A stretch of 64,000 bases of DNA from assembly GCF_000259075.1 (NCBI RefSeq), contig NZ_AJKI01000004.1:51167-115166 (forward strand). The letters are read 5' to 3'. The notes beneath the pieces are model-generated. The model worked only from the letters and a program-made list of their open reading frames with translations. It did no database searches and was not told where the DNA came from. Shown in pieces: positions 46,152-55,511 of the stretch (position 1 is its first letter; every line of letters begins with the position of its first letter). This stretch comes from Marinilabilia salmonicolor JCM 21150 (lineage in GTDB: Bacteria > Bacteroidota > Bacteroidia > Bacteroidales > Marinilabiliaceae). Both the position numbers and the translations under genes were made by a program.

Positions 46152-46288
46152 ATGAGCCAGGGGCATGGAGCTGAGCGATGATAGGTGATGGGTCCTTTAT
46201 ACTGAAGCTGGATCTCCTGCATGACCAGGTATTTTTCAATTTATTGGTGGAGGTTATTGCTGTTTGATTTTCCCTTTTCCTGGAAGTA

Positions 46289-46365
46289 CAGCCCCGGCGG
46301 GGCGACAGTTTGGTAGCAATGGCGTTGCAATGAATGGAAAAGCCCCGGTAGGGGTGACACCTTGA
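46289..46365. repeat. GCCCCGG...GGGG dispersed-type repeat pair
   Basis: Two units in tandem: AGCCCCGGCGGGGCGACAG (46290-46308) and AGCCCCGGTAGGGGTGACAC (46341-46360), each a small palindrome followed by GACA. They lie in the 311-base gap between ruvX and def, which holds no gene. Confidence 0.6.
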
Positions 46366-46462
46366 TTAAAAAATTTAAGAAATACGAATATTAACGGTTG
46401 ATCCCGTTTTCAGGGGAGAATACTTCCTCCTGAACACACAAAAAACCAACAATGAAAAAGAA

Positions 46463-47020
46463 ATGATATATCCTGTAGTAGTTTACGGGCATCCGGTATT
46501 GAGGAAAGAAGCAGAGGATTTTTTGCCCGAAGAAAAAGAGGGTCTCCAACAGTTGATTGATGATATGTTTGAGACGATGTACAAAGCTGATGGTATTGGT
46601 TTAGCTGGTCCTCAGATTGGTTTGTCTAAACGGATTTTTACGATTGATGCTACTCCTTTGGCAGATGAGATGCCGGAATTGGCAGATTTTAAGAAGGTAT
46701 TCATTAATGCCCGTATTGTTGAACGTGACGGAGCATCCGTTTCCGATAATGAAGGCTGTTTAAGTTTACCCGGAATCAATGAGAGCGTAGGTCGTCTCTC
46801 CAGAATCCGTATTCAGTATGTGGATGCTGATTTTAAGGAGCATGATGAGGTATATGAAGGTTGGGCTGCCCGGGTGATTCAGCATGAGTATGACCACATC
46901 GATGGAATTCTTTTTGTGGATCATCTGGCTCCATTGAAAAAACGCCTTCTTAAGAGTAAACTTAATGCCATTAGCAAAGGTAAAGTTAATGTGAATTACA
47001 GAATTAAACTGCCCAAATAA
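46463..47020 (+). CDS. def: Peptide deformylase
   Basis: Removes the N-formyl group from new proteins; 185 residues. The three family motifs are intact: GIGLAGPQIG (motif 1, near residue 46), EGCLSLPG (motif 2, metal-binding Cys) and QHEYDHIDG (motif 3, HEXXH-type metal site). The start MIYPVVVYGHPVLRKEAEDF fits Bacteroidota homologues. A terminator follows 21 bases after the stop. Confidence 0.97.
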   Translation: MIYPVVVYGHPVLRKEAEDFLPEEKEGLQQLIDDMFETMYKADGIGLAGPQIGLSKRIFTIDATPLADEMPELADFKKVFINARIVERDGASVSDNEGCLSLPGINESVGRLSRIRIQYVDADFKEHDEVYEGWAARVIQHEYDHIDGILFVDHLAPLKKRLLKSKLNAISKGKVNVNYRIKLPK

Positions 47021-47041
47021 GCAGAATTGATACGATTTGAT

Positions 47042-47076
47042 AAAGCCATCGGAGTGAAAATTCCGGTGGCTTTTTT
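47042..47076 (+). terminator. Terminator after def
   Basis: AAAGCCATCGGA (47042-47053) pairs with TCCGGTGGCTTT (47062-47073) with one G-U, followed by T-run. Confidence 0.9.
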
Positions 47077-47191
47077 GATGATAGGTTTTGGGTGGGCCGG
47101 ATGGTTTATGTCTTTGGAATATTCTTGGTATTGATCTGGAAAATCCTATATTTACTATTGTTATCCCTTGATTGATAGGAAAGTATAACAA

Positions 47192-50100
47192 ATGAGTAAG
47201 ATTGTATCAGTAATTATATCCAAAGCTATGTATTACAAACTTTTTTTGCGTTCGGGAGCGAATATTTTATCGCTCATTATGATTTTTTTTCTGATCAATG
47301 GTTGCCAGGCAAAGGAAATTCCTGTTCCGGTGGCCCCTCAAAACAAAGAGATCGTTGTTTCTAATACGCCCGTATTGGCTTGGAAGCCTGTGGAATGCGA
47401 CTGGCAGTGGCTGTTTGTAAACGGAGTTAAAATGGATTCCTTGGGACCAGCGGTTAATACCTACGTCCCGTTTGCTTTATCGTTTGGTGAGAATGAGTGG
47501 CAGATTGTAGCCGTTAAGGACAGGGAGCGTATCAACGGTGAAAAATCAACTTTTATAATTGATGATGAACCTCTGGGTGATTTGGTTGAACCGGCTCAGT
47601 TATTGCGTCATAACTGGAAGGTGAAGTCTTCTTCACTTGTTAATAATGATGGAAAAGATCTTTCGTCTAACTGCATGAGTCTGAAAGAATGGCACAAAAC
47701 ATCTTTGCCCGCCACTGCACTTACCGCCTTGGTGCGCAACGGGGTTTATCCCAACCCATACATTGGCAAGAACAACATGCTCATTCCTGATGCAAATGAT
47801 GATTTCAATGTTGAACATGATTTGCTGAAATACAGTCACATTAAGGGAGAAAATCCCTGGAAGTCTCCTTACTGGTATGTAAACTCTTTTGTAGTAAAAG
47901 GGGAATCCAAAGGTAAGAAGGTATGGCTTAATTTTAATGAAATCAACTATCGGGCCGAGTTGTGGCTCAACGGGAAGTTGTTGGCCGATTCATCTGAAAT
48001 GGTAGGTATGGAGCGTCAATTTCGGTTTGATGTAACTAACCTGATTAAAAAAGAAGGAAAGAACCATCTTGCGGTGGCTGTTTATCCTGTGGATGTTCCC
48101 GGTGAACCAGGAGTACCTCCTCTTGAACCTTTTGGCGATCCCGGGGTAAATATGGGGGACGGCGTGATTGGGAAGAACTACACTAAGTGGGATGCCTTGG
48201 GCTGGGACTGGCAACCGGCCGTGAGAGACCGGGATATGGGCATCACTGAAGATGTGTTTCTGTCGTTTACAGACGAGGTAGAATTACAAGATGTTTACAT
48301 TACCTCAGATCCTCATCTGCCTGAAGGGGATTATGCCGATATGGTAATTTCTGGAAATCTGGTAAATTATTCTTCAAAAGTGAAAGAGGGAAAAATGTCC
48401 GGGGAGATCATTTTTGAGATGGACACCATTAAATTTGTGGTCCCTTTTCAGTTGACAGCAGGCGAAAAAAAGAACCTGGAAATGACCAGGGATGATCTGA
48501 ATCAGTTAAGAATTCCGGATCCTGAATTATGGATGCCTGTTGGTTATGGAGATCCTAATCTTTATCAGGTGAATCTTACAGCAGCTACAAATGAGGGCGA
48601 TATTTCCAGGGTAACAGAATACCATGGTATCCGCGAGATTGAGTCCCGGGTTGAGGATAGCCGCATCTTTACAATCAACGGGCAGGATATTTTTCTGAAA
48701 GGGGGCAACTGGGTTATGGATATGACTCTGAACTGGACTGCCTCCAGGTACGAAGAAGAGGTTTTACTCTCAAAGAATGCCAACCTTAATGTTCTGAGAG
48801 TCTGGGGCCCGACCGGTGTGCCTCCAAAAGCGTTCTTTGAAGCTGCCGATAAGCATGGAATTCTAATCTGGCAGGATTTTCTGAACGATTACTGGGGGAC
48901 GTTTAAAAATACCCCCGGCTATCAGCCTGAAAAAGATTTGTTCAAAACTATCTCAACAGCCATTGTAAAGCGGTATCGCAATCATCCGGCCTTGTTTATG
49001 TGGTGTGGTGGGAATGAGGGTGTTAATCCGCGTGAAGATTTGTTGGTGAATGAGGTGTTGGCGAATTACGATAACCGGTCTGGTCGTTTTTATCTGAAAA
49101 CCTCCAACGGTTACGGGCTGCATGGTGGTGGCCCGTATCATTCTATCCGTCCGGAGGAGTTTTTCACGCATCCCAAACTACATGGGTACAGTAGTGAGAT
49201 TGGGGCAAGTGGCGTCCCTGTGATAGAGAGTGTGCGTAGGTTTATTCCGCAAATTGGAGAGGATAAAAATCTGGAACGTTATCCTGTAGATGGCACATGG
49301 GCTTATCATGATGCTGCCAACTTTCCCGGGCAGGATCTGAGAAAATTTACTGCATTAGATGACATCATTAGGAACGATTATGGAGGATCCGAAACTCAAA
49401 CTCAACAGGGGGTGGATAAATATTTTGCCAAGGCTCAGTTGCAAAACTATGCTGCCTATCAGTCCGCCATAGGTTCCATTGGGATTCAAATGTGGGACAA
49501 CTCCACAGGCATGTTGTTATGGAAGTCTAACTCCAGTTGGCCCAGTCTGGTGTGGCAACTCTATGACTGGTATCAACAGGCACATGCAGGTTATTATGCA
49601 GCCCAAAAATCTTTTGCTCCCTTCAGTGTACAAATGAATCGGGCTACCGGAGAGGTGTTTGTTGTTAATGCAAATAATCAGTCGCTCGGTGAAGTGCTGG
49701 TTTCTGTTGATGTTTATGATGCGTCCATGAATCAGAAATGGAAGACCGTTCGCGGGATAAATATTCCATCGGCAACTTCCGTGAATACCGGAGTGATGGT
49801 GCCGGAAGCAGAAAAATTGGTTTTAGTGAAGCTGACGGTGAAAGATCTTGATGAAAACTTGTTGGCTGATAATATTTACTGGATTCATCCGGAGAACGAT
49901 TTTACTAAACTTTCAGTGTTTCCTTCACCGGAATTAAAAACCGACCTGAAAGAATTAGGTAATGATTCCGGAAAATATGAGGTTTCTGTAGATAATGAAG
50001 GCCATTCAATAGCTTTGCTGATACAGATGAAGTTGGTGGATAGTCGTAGTGGGCATGAGATTTTGCCAGCTCTTTGGAGTGATAATTTTGTGACTTTGCT

Positions 50101-50203
50101 GCCCAATGAAAAAGGCTTCTATCAGGTGGAGTTGCCCAGGGGCGGTTATGAGGGGCCGGTTAAACTGATGATTGAGACCGGAATATCGAAAAAGGTTAAT
50201 TGA
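47192..50203 (+). CDS. Glycoside hydrolase family 2 lipoprotein (beta-mannosidase/exo-glucosaminidase type)
   Basis: A large exo-glycosidase of up to 1003 residues. A lipoprotein signal ends in LINGC; the internal ATG at 47228 gives a more normal signal length and may be the true start. Domains: an N-terminal extension, jelly-roll (SPYWYVNSFVVKGE), Ig-like, TIM barrel and C-terminal beta domains. The acid/base Glu lies in MWCGGNEGVNP and the candidate nucleophile Glu in YSSEIGASGVP. The segments WGPTGVPPKAFFEAADKHGIL and SWPSLVWQLYDWY resemble the CsxA/plant mannosidase branch rather than LacZ. No SusCD neighbours; single gene with its own terminator. Substrate not defined. Confidence 0.92.
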   Translation: MSKIVSVIISKAMYYKLFLRSGANILSLIMIFFLINGCQAKEIPVPVAPQNKEIVVSNTPVLAWKPVECDWQWLFVNGVKMDSLGPAVNTYVPFALSFGENEWQIVAVKDRERINGEKSTFIIDDEPLGDLVEPAQLLRHNWKVKSSSLVNNDGKDLSSNCMSLKEWHKTSLPATALTALVRNGVYPNPYIGKNNMLIPDANDDFNVEHDLLKYSHIKGENPWKSPYWYVNSFVVKGESKGKKVWLNFNEINYRAELWLNGKLLADSSEMVGMERQFRFDVTNLIKKEGKNHLAVAVYPVDVPGEPGVPPLEPFGDPGVNMGDGVIGKNYTKWDALGWDWQPAVRDRDMGITEDVFLSFTDEVELQDVYITSDPHLPEGDYADMVISGNLVNYSSKVKEGKMSGEIIFEMDTIKFVVPFQLTAGEKKNLEMTRDDLNQLRIPDPELWMPVGYGDPNLYQVNLTAATNEGDISRVTEYHGIREIESRVEDSRIFTINGQDIFLKGGNWVMDMTLNWTASRYEEEVLLSKNANLNVLRVWGPTGVPPKAFFEAADKHGILIWQDFLNDYWGTFKNTPGYQPEKDLFKTISTAIVKRYRNHPALFMWCGGNEGVNPREDLLVNEVLANYDNRSGRFYLKTSNGYGLHGGGPYHSIRPEEFFTHPKLHGYSSEIGASGVPVIESVRRFIPQIGEDKNLERYPVDGTWAYHDAANFPGQDLRKFTALDDIIRNDYGGSETQTQQGVDKYFAKAQLQNYAAYQSAIGSIGIQMWDNSTGMLLWKSNSSWPSLVWQLYDWYQQAHAGYYAAQKSFAPFSVQMNRATGEVFVVNANNQSLGEVLVSVDVYDASMNQKWKTVRGINIPSATSVNTGVMVPEAEKLVLVKLTVKDLDENLLADNIYWIHPENDFTKLSVFPSPELKTDLKELGNDSGKYEVSVDNEGHSIALLIQMKLVDSRSGHEILPALWSDNFVTLLPNEKGFYQVELPRGGYEGPVKLMIETGISKKVN

Positions 50204-50264
50204 TAAGCAGGTCGGGTGTTTGCAGGGAGCCTGATTTCTTTGTAAAGAGGATATGTTATTGTTT

Positions 50265-50313
50265 AAAGTACCGTCAATGCAGTTTGTTTCTGCATTGACG
50301 GTACTTTTTTTTG
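50265..50313 (+). terminator. Strong terminator after the second GH2 gene
   Basis: An 18-bp perfect stem: AAAGTACCGTCAATGCAG (50265-50282) with its inverse at 50290-50307, a 7-base loop, followed by T-run. Confidence 0.95.
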
Positions 50314-50450
50314 CCCTAATTGAAGTTGAAAATTTCTGTCATCACTATTTATATACATTTCATGTAAATATTCCTGTCACCAAACAAATAGAGGTGGAAA
50401 AAGAGACTGTGTCCGCTTAACTTGCCGTGAAAGGATGGGATAAAGCAGTC

Positions 50451-50603
50451 CTCCCAAAAGCGGGGCTTTTCCCTTTTAAGGAAATACTTAATTCCGCTTT
50501 GACAAGGTGAGGTTGTGTTTTTAAAAGGGCGAAGGTCTTTGAGCTATTGCTCTCAGGCTTTCAGCCTGTTTACACCTTACCTGTTTTATGTATAAGGTAG
50601 GTA
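50451..50603 (+). repeat. CAGGCTTTCAGCCTG-family repeat, copy 1, upstream of asnB
   Basis: About 150 bases from CCTCCCAAAAGCGGGGCTTTT to TATAAGGTAGG. It includes the hairpin CAGGCT-TTC-AGCCTG and a CCTTAC...GTAAGG-type palindrome at the end. It ends 24 bases before the asnB start codon and aligns along most of its length with the copy at 57858. Confidence 0.75.
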
Positions 50604-50626
50604 ATCATTCATATAACAGCCGTTAA

Positions 50627-52600
50627 ATGTGTGGGATAGCAGGTTTTTTTGGAAATATTGGTGAAGAAAAGTACAGACATTCGGTACTTAACAGGATGCT
50701 GTCCCGAATCAGGCATCGAGGTCCTGATGAATCGGGGGTGTTTTTGTCTCCTGAGTTGAGTATGGGGAGTGTCCGCCTCAGTATTATTGATTTGACATCG
50801 GGGCAACAGCCTTTGTGTGATGACAGTGGCCGGTACTGGATTGCTTTTAATGGAGAAATCTTTAATTACCGGGAACTACGGACGGAACTGGAACAGATGG
50901 GATGCCGGTTCAGAACGCATAGTGATACTGAGGTATTGCTGTTGGCCTTCAGGGAGTTTGGTGCAGAATGCTTGAATAAACTCAACGGGCAGTTTGCTTT
51001 TGCAGTCTGGGATACGCTGGAGAAACGGCTGTTTCTTGCTCGTGACCGGGTTGGAATACGACCTCTTTTTTATACTTTCAGAGGGGAACATCTGGTTTTT
51101 GGTTCTGAAATAAAAGCCTTGTTTGAATTTCCGGGGGTGCAACGAAGGCTGGATGAATATTCTTTACAGCAGGTGTTTACATTTTGGACTACTTTATCCC
51201 CCCGTACAGCTTTCGAAAATGTTCATGAGCTTCCTCCTGCACATTATATGATATTTGAAAACGGACATGCTGGTTTAAAAAAATATTGGGCACCTTCTTT
51301 CCCATCAGACGATAATAGGTTTAAGGGAAATATTAATGAGGCAGGAGAGGAACTGGAGTATTTGCTGAATGAATCTGTGGCATTGCGGTTGCGGGCAGAT
51401 GTACCGGTAGGAGCCTATTTAAGTGGTGGGCTCGATTCTTCCGTTATTGCCCTACTTATACGAAATCAGGTCCCTGAAGGGTTGTTGGAGACTTTCTCGA
51501 TTGGTTTTTCGGATGCTGAATATGATGAGGGCACTTACCAGAATAAAATGGTGGAGTTGTTGAAAACCCGGCATCATCGTGCTTATTGCAGTCAGGATGA
51601 TATTGTTGATGGTATTCCGGAGACAGTCTGGCATGCTGAAATGCCTTTGTTGCGGACGGCACCATTACCAATGAAGCAGCTTTCCGGGTTAGTACAGAAA
51701 AATAATATAAAGGTGGTGATGACAGGCGAAGGTGCTGATGAGATGCTGGGGGGATACAATATTTTCAAGGAAATGGTAATCCGTCGATTCTGGGCCCGAA
51801 ATCCAGATTCTGTAATTCGCCCGTTGTTGCTCGGACGTCTGTATCCATACCTGCCACAGTTGAAGAAGATGGGACCCAATGCACTTAAAATGTTCTTTGG
51901 ATTCCGTTTGCAGGACACGGACTCGGTACTTTATTCTCATCTTCTGAGATGGAACAATACTTCTAAAATCAGGAAGATGATGCGAAATAACTCTGCCAGC
52001 AATCAGCAAATGATCGGTCATTTGGAGCAGATGCTTACTCCGATTCTCGGGAGGCAAAGCGATTTGAGTAAGGCTCAGTTTATCGAATCCGAGATCTTTA
52101 TGTCTGGGTATTTGCTTTCTTCACAGGGGGACCGGATGGCAATGAGCAATAGTGTGGAAGGACGCTACCCGTTTCTGGATCATCGTGTTATGGAGTTCTG
52201 TCATTTATTGCCGGATGACTTTAAATTGAGAGGTTTGAAGGAGAAAGTTCTTTTGAAACATCAGTTTAAAAAGCGGTTGCCTGATGATGTGGTAAATAGA
52301 GCAAAACAAGCCTACAGAGCACCGTTGGCCGCTCCTTTTTTACGTTCGGGAACTTCCGGGTATGTATCAGAACTTATTTCTTCCGGCACCTGTAAAGATG
52401 CCGGGATCTTTGAAGAAAAGGCGGTGGAGATGTTGTTGACAAGGCTGAGAAACGGGAATAATTATTCAGAGGTTGATCAGATGGCTTTTGTGGCAGTACT
52501 TTCCACGCATCTGTTGTGGAAGCAGTTTGTTGATGAGTTCAACCCGCTTCCCCCAGGAGAGATAAGAGAAGCAGAGGTGCGCGGTGTAATTAAAGGGTAA
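50627..52600 (+). CDS. asnB: Asparagine synthase-type glutamine amidotransferase
   Basis: A 657-residue AsnB-family enzyme that takes ammonia from glutamine and makes an amide on an adenylated carboxylate. Met1 is followed by the N-terminal nucleophile Cys2 (MCGIAGFFG). The class II glutaminase domain includes RHRGPDESG and FNGEIFNY. The synthetase domain has the PP-loop SGGLDSSVIALLI (near 268), GEGADEMLGGY and the C-terminal SNSVEGRYPFLDHRVMEF. It is the first gene of an operon with nadE and an AMP-forming ligase. That setting is more like surface-polymer or specialised amide synthesis loci than plain asparagine synthesis. The acceptor is not known. Confidence 0.93.
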   Translation: MCGIAGFFGNIGEEKYRHSVLNRMLSRIRHRGPDESGVFLSPELSMGSVRLSIIDLTSGQQPLCDDSGRYWIAFNGEIFNYRELRTELEQMGCRFRTHSDTEVLLLAFREFGAECLNKLNGQFAFAVWDTLEKRLFLARDRVGIRPLFYTFRGEHLVFGSEIKALFEFPGVQRRLDEYSLQQVFTFWTTLSPRTAFENVHELPPAHYMIFENGHAGLKKYWAPSFPSDDNRFKGNINEAGEELEYLLNESVALRLRADVPVGAYLSGGLDSSVIALLIRNQVPEGLLETFSIGFSDAEYDEGTYQNKMVELLKTRHHRAYCSQDDIVDGIPETVWHAEMPLLRTAPLPMKQLSGLVQKNNIKVVMTGEGADEMLGGYNIFKEMVIRRFWARNPDSVIRPLLLGRLYPYLPQLKKMGPNALKMFFGFRLQDTDSVLYSHLLRWNNTSKIRKMMRNNSASNQQMIGHLEQMLTPILGRQSDLSKAQFIESEIFMSGYLLSSQGDRMAMSNSVEGRYPFLDHRVMEFCHLLPDDFKLRGLKEKVLLKHQFKKRLPDDVVNRAKQAYRAPLAAPFLRSGTSGYVSELISSGTCKDAGIFEEKAVEMLLTRLRNGNNYSEVDQMAFVAVLSTHLLWKQFVDEFNPLPPGEIREAEVRGVIKG

Positions 52601-52623
52601 TCATTAATTTAATATGAAAAAAA

Positions 52624-53619
52624 ATGCCTGAAAAAAAGAAGTTTACAAAAGATGTTTTAAAAATTAAGGAGCCGGAAGTACTGGTGGATAGTATTTGCAA
52701 TAAACTGAGAGAAGATATTTTTCATCGGTTTCGCAGAAGAGGTGCCGTGGTTGGAATAAGTGGTGGGATTGATTCTTCTGTAACATTGGCTATTGCAGTC
52801 AGGGCGTTCGGTGCAGAGAAAGTTTTGGGCGTATTGCTGCCTGAGCATGATTCAAGCCCTGACAGTAAAAATCTTGCACTGGAACTCGCGGATACTTTTA
52901 ATACGGCTACTGTTGAAGAAAATATCAGCGAAGCATTGAAAGGATTTGGTTGTTACGCGCGGCGCGATGAAGCTGTGAAGAGCATTGTTCCTGAATACAA
53001 TCCGGAGACTGATAAAATGAAAATTGTAATTCCACGGGATATTCTGGAGCGAAAACTGCCTCCCGTTTTTTACGTGACGGTTGTATTCTCCAATGGTAAA
53101 GAGGTCTCAAAAAGATTGACACCTAAGGCTTATCTGCAAATTGTTGCGGCATCCAACTTCAAACAAAGAAGTCGGATGTCAATGCTTTATTATCACGCAG
53201 AGGCCAATAATTATGCGGTTATTGGTACGCCCAACAAGCATGAGGTAAAACAGGGCTTTTTTGTAAAGTTCGGAGATGGGGGCGCAGATGTGATGCCCAT
53301 AGGAAATCTGTACAAAACACAGGTTTTTCAGTTGGCTCGTTATTTAGGGGTGCCCAATGAAATTATCGAAAGGGTTCCAACGACTGATACCTATACCGCT
53401 GAGCAGACCCAGGAAGAATTTTTCTATCAAATGCCTTTTGAACAAATGGACTTATTATGGTATGGCTGGGAAAACGGATTCCCGGCTGAAGAGGTCGCTC
53501 CTGTGCTGAAAATGACTAAAGAGGATGTTTTGAATAACTACTCCAACTTTGAGCGAAAAATGAAGACTACCGATTACCTAAGAAGTGCACCAATACATGA
53601 TTATGATTTTTGGGATTAA
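52624..53619 (+). CDS. nadE: NAD+ synthase-family (NH3-dependent) enzyme with insert
   Basis: A 331-residue member of the NAD synthetase family, which adenylates nicotinate adenine dinucleotide and amidates it with ammonia. The PP-loop is SGGIDSSV near residue 46. GTPNKHEVKQGFF, KFGDGGADVMPIGNLYKTQV and PTTDTYTAEQTQEEFFY match the family. It is longer than the usual 245-275 residues because of an insert near residues 125-170 (MKIVIPRDILERK...YVTVVFSNGKEVSKR). There is no glutaminase domain; ammonia may come from the neighbouring AsnB. The gaps to asnB (23 bases) and to the ligase (11 bases) show one operon. It may be true NadE or a paralogue amidating another substrate. Confidence 0.88.
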   Translation: MPEKKKFTKDVLKIKEPEVLVDSICNKLREDIFHRFRRRGAVVGISGGIDSSVTLAIAVRAFGAEKVLGVLLPEHDSSPDSKNLALELADTFNTATVEENISEALKGFGCYARRDEAVKSIVPEYNPETDKMKIVIPRDILERKLPPVFYVTVVFSNGKEVSKRLTPKAYLQIVAASNFKQRSRMSMLYYHAEANNYAVIGTPNKHEVKQGFFVKFGDGGADVMPIGNLYKTQVFQLARYLGVPNEIIERVPTTDTYTAEQTQEEFFYQMPFEQMDLLWYGWENGFPAEEVAPVLKMTKEDVLNNYSNFERKMKTTDYLRSAPIHDYDFWD

Positions 53620-53630
53620 AAAAGCAAAAC

Positions 53631-55091
53631 ATGAATGTTGTTGATGATTTTTTCAGAAAATCCGCAAGACTGGATAAGGATGTACTTGTTTCTTCCCGTG
53701 AAAAAATAAGTTACAGAGAGCTCGCTCAGAACGTTTTTACCCTTTCATTATGGTTTCGTGAGAATTTTGACCAGGGAACGCCTGTTCTTTTGGTGTCGCC
53801 GAATAATGTTTTTTTTGTGACCGTTTATCTGGCCATAATGAAAGGTGGTTGTGTATGTGTTCCAGTGAATCCTTCTGTGGAGCCGGACGGTTTTTCTTTT
53901 GTTAAAGAGAAGACCAGGGCTCCTTATGCCTTTCTTCATTCGTCGGTTGCTTCGCGATTAAATCCTGAAGGAATTTATGCTGATGAGAAAGAAACCCTGG
54001 AATGGATCTTGAATCATCAAAAGACTGATTATAAGACCGGACCGGCAATGCCCCCCGATTCTCTGGCTCAAATTATTTTTACCTCCGGATCCACGGCTGT
54101 GCCAAAGGGTGTCATGTTGACTCATGAAAACCTTATGGCGAATACCTCATCTATTTTAAAATATCTGAAGTTATGTATCGATGACACCATGATGGTGGTG
54201 TTGCCTTTCTTTTACTGCTATGGTCTGTCCTTATTGCACACTCATCTGAAGGTGGGAGGCACTCTGGTTTTGAACAATAACTTTATGTTTCTGGGTAGCG
54301 TTCTGAATGAATTAAAGAAATACCGGTGTACCGGTTTTGCCGGAGTTCCGAGTCACTTTCAGATTCTGTTGCGAAAATCAGACTCTTTTAGAAAAAATCA
54401 TTTTCCAGATTTACGGTATGTGACCCAGGCAGGAGGTAAGTTACATAAAGCTTTTATTTTGGAGTTTAATCAGGTTTTCCCGGAAATCAATTTTTTTGTA
54501 ATGTACGGGCAGACAGAGGCTACAGCCAGACTGTCTTGTCTTTCACCATCGATGCTGCCCCCAAAGGCAGGGTCCATAGGCAAAGGGATTCCCGGGGTAC
54601 AGTTGAAGGTGGTGGATGAAACCGGACACCCGGTGGCACCCGGAGAAACAGGTGAGATTATTGCATCAGGCAAAAATATAATGAAGGGCTATTTTGAAGA
54701 TGAAGAGGCCACCAATGCAACCATCCGTAACGGGTGGTTGCATACCGGTGATCTGGGGACGGTGGACAACGATGGATTCATTTATTTAAGTGCCAGGAAA
54801 AAAGAGATTGTTAAAGTGGGCGGTAAACGGGTTAGTCCTAAGGAAATAGAAGAGGTTATTGTGGATATGGCCGGAGTGGTTGATTGTACTGTGGAGGGTA
54901 TGGAACACCCGGTTTTGGGAGAGGCACTGAAAGCAACCGTGGTCCGAAGTCCTCAAAGTGATTTTTCGGAAGAGGATGTTCGTGCTTTTTGTTCTAAACG
55001 GCTTGCACCCTACAAAATTCCCACTGAAGTGGTTTTTAAGGACCAAATGGAGGTTAGCTCTACAGGGAAAAAAATAAAAGGGGTTTTGTAA
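53631..55091 (+). CDS. AMP-forming acyl-CoA/acyl ligase (class I adenylate-forming)
   Basis: A 486-residue ANL-superfamily enzyme starting at ATG 53631. It activates a carboxylic acid as acyl-AMP for transfer to CoA or a carrier. Motifs: IIFTSGSTAVPKGVMLTHEN (A3), VMYGQTEATAR (A5), GWLHTGDLGTVDNDGFIYLSARKKEIVKVGGKRVSP (A7/A8) and the catalytic lysine near the end (SSTGKKIKGVL). It is the last gene of the asnB-nadE operon. No acyl carrier protein gene is adjacent. Together the three suggest activation and amidation of a carboxylate, as in some exopolysaccharide or exosortase-linked loci; the product is unknown. Confidence 0.92.
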   Translation: MNVVDDFFRKSARLDKDVLVSSREKISYRELAQNVFTLSLWFRENFDQGTPVLLVSPNNVFFVTVYLAIMKGGCVCVPVNPSVEPDGFSFVKEKTRAPYAFLHSSVASRLNPEGIYADEKETLEWILNHQKTDYKTGPAMPPDSLAQIIFTSGSTAVPKGVMLTHENLMANTSSILKYLKLCIDDTMMVVLPFFYCYGLSLLHTHLKVGGTLVLNNNFMFLGSVLNELKKYRCTGFAGVPSHFQILLRKSDSFRKNHFPDLRYVTQAGGKLHKAFILEFNQVFPEINFFVMYGQTEATARLSCLSPSMLPPKAGSIGKGIPGVQLKVVDETGHPVAPGETGEIIASGKNIMKGYFEDEEATNATIRNGWLHTGDLGTVDNDGFIYLSARKKEIVKVGGKRVSPKEIEEVIVDMAGVVDCTVEGMEHPVLGEALKATVVRSPQSDFSEEDVRAFCSKRLAPYKIPTEVVFKDQMEVSSTGKKIKGVL

Positions 55092-55149
55092 TTTTATCCT
55101 GGTTTATTCATGAGCTTTCGTTAGGAGATGTTTAAATACCAATAAACCG

Positions 55150-55256
55150 CGGGGTTGGGGGGAACTGCAACCCCAGGAGGTTGCCCTGGGCTATTGCTTT
55201 CAGGCTTTCAGCCTGTTTCCGTATTGCCTGCTGTATTGTTTTATGTATAAGGTAGG
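55150..55256 (+). repeat. CAGGCTTTCAGCCTG-family repeat, copy 2 (shorter)
   Basis: Contains GGTTGCCCTGGGCTATTGCT, the hairpin CAGGCT-TTC-AGCCTG and TTTTATGTATAAGGTAGG. The first part of the full repeat is missing or changed. It lies in the 420-base gap between the ligase gene and comEC, the rest of which is AT-rich and empty. Confidence 0.7.
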
Positions 55257-55511
55257 TTAAAAAGTCTATCAATAAATTTCGAAAGACAAAAAGAGCTTCA
55301 GCCATTTCTTTTTTTTCAAAAAAACAGTTTCATTGGACAAGAGTTAATTGAAATATTTCAAGTAACAATATTGGTTTGGGTTGATTCTTTTTTGAAAAAT
55401 CATTAGCTTGTTCTCTTAAAATTAATGCATTATCGGGTTTTTTGTATTGCAAAATAGTTCATTCCCCGGAAGGGGAGTGTTGTTAGTTTGTTATGCACTA
55501 AACCTGTCTTT

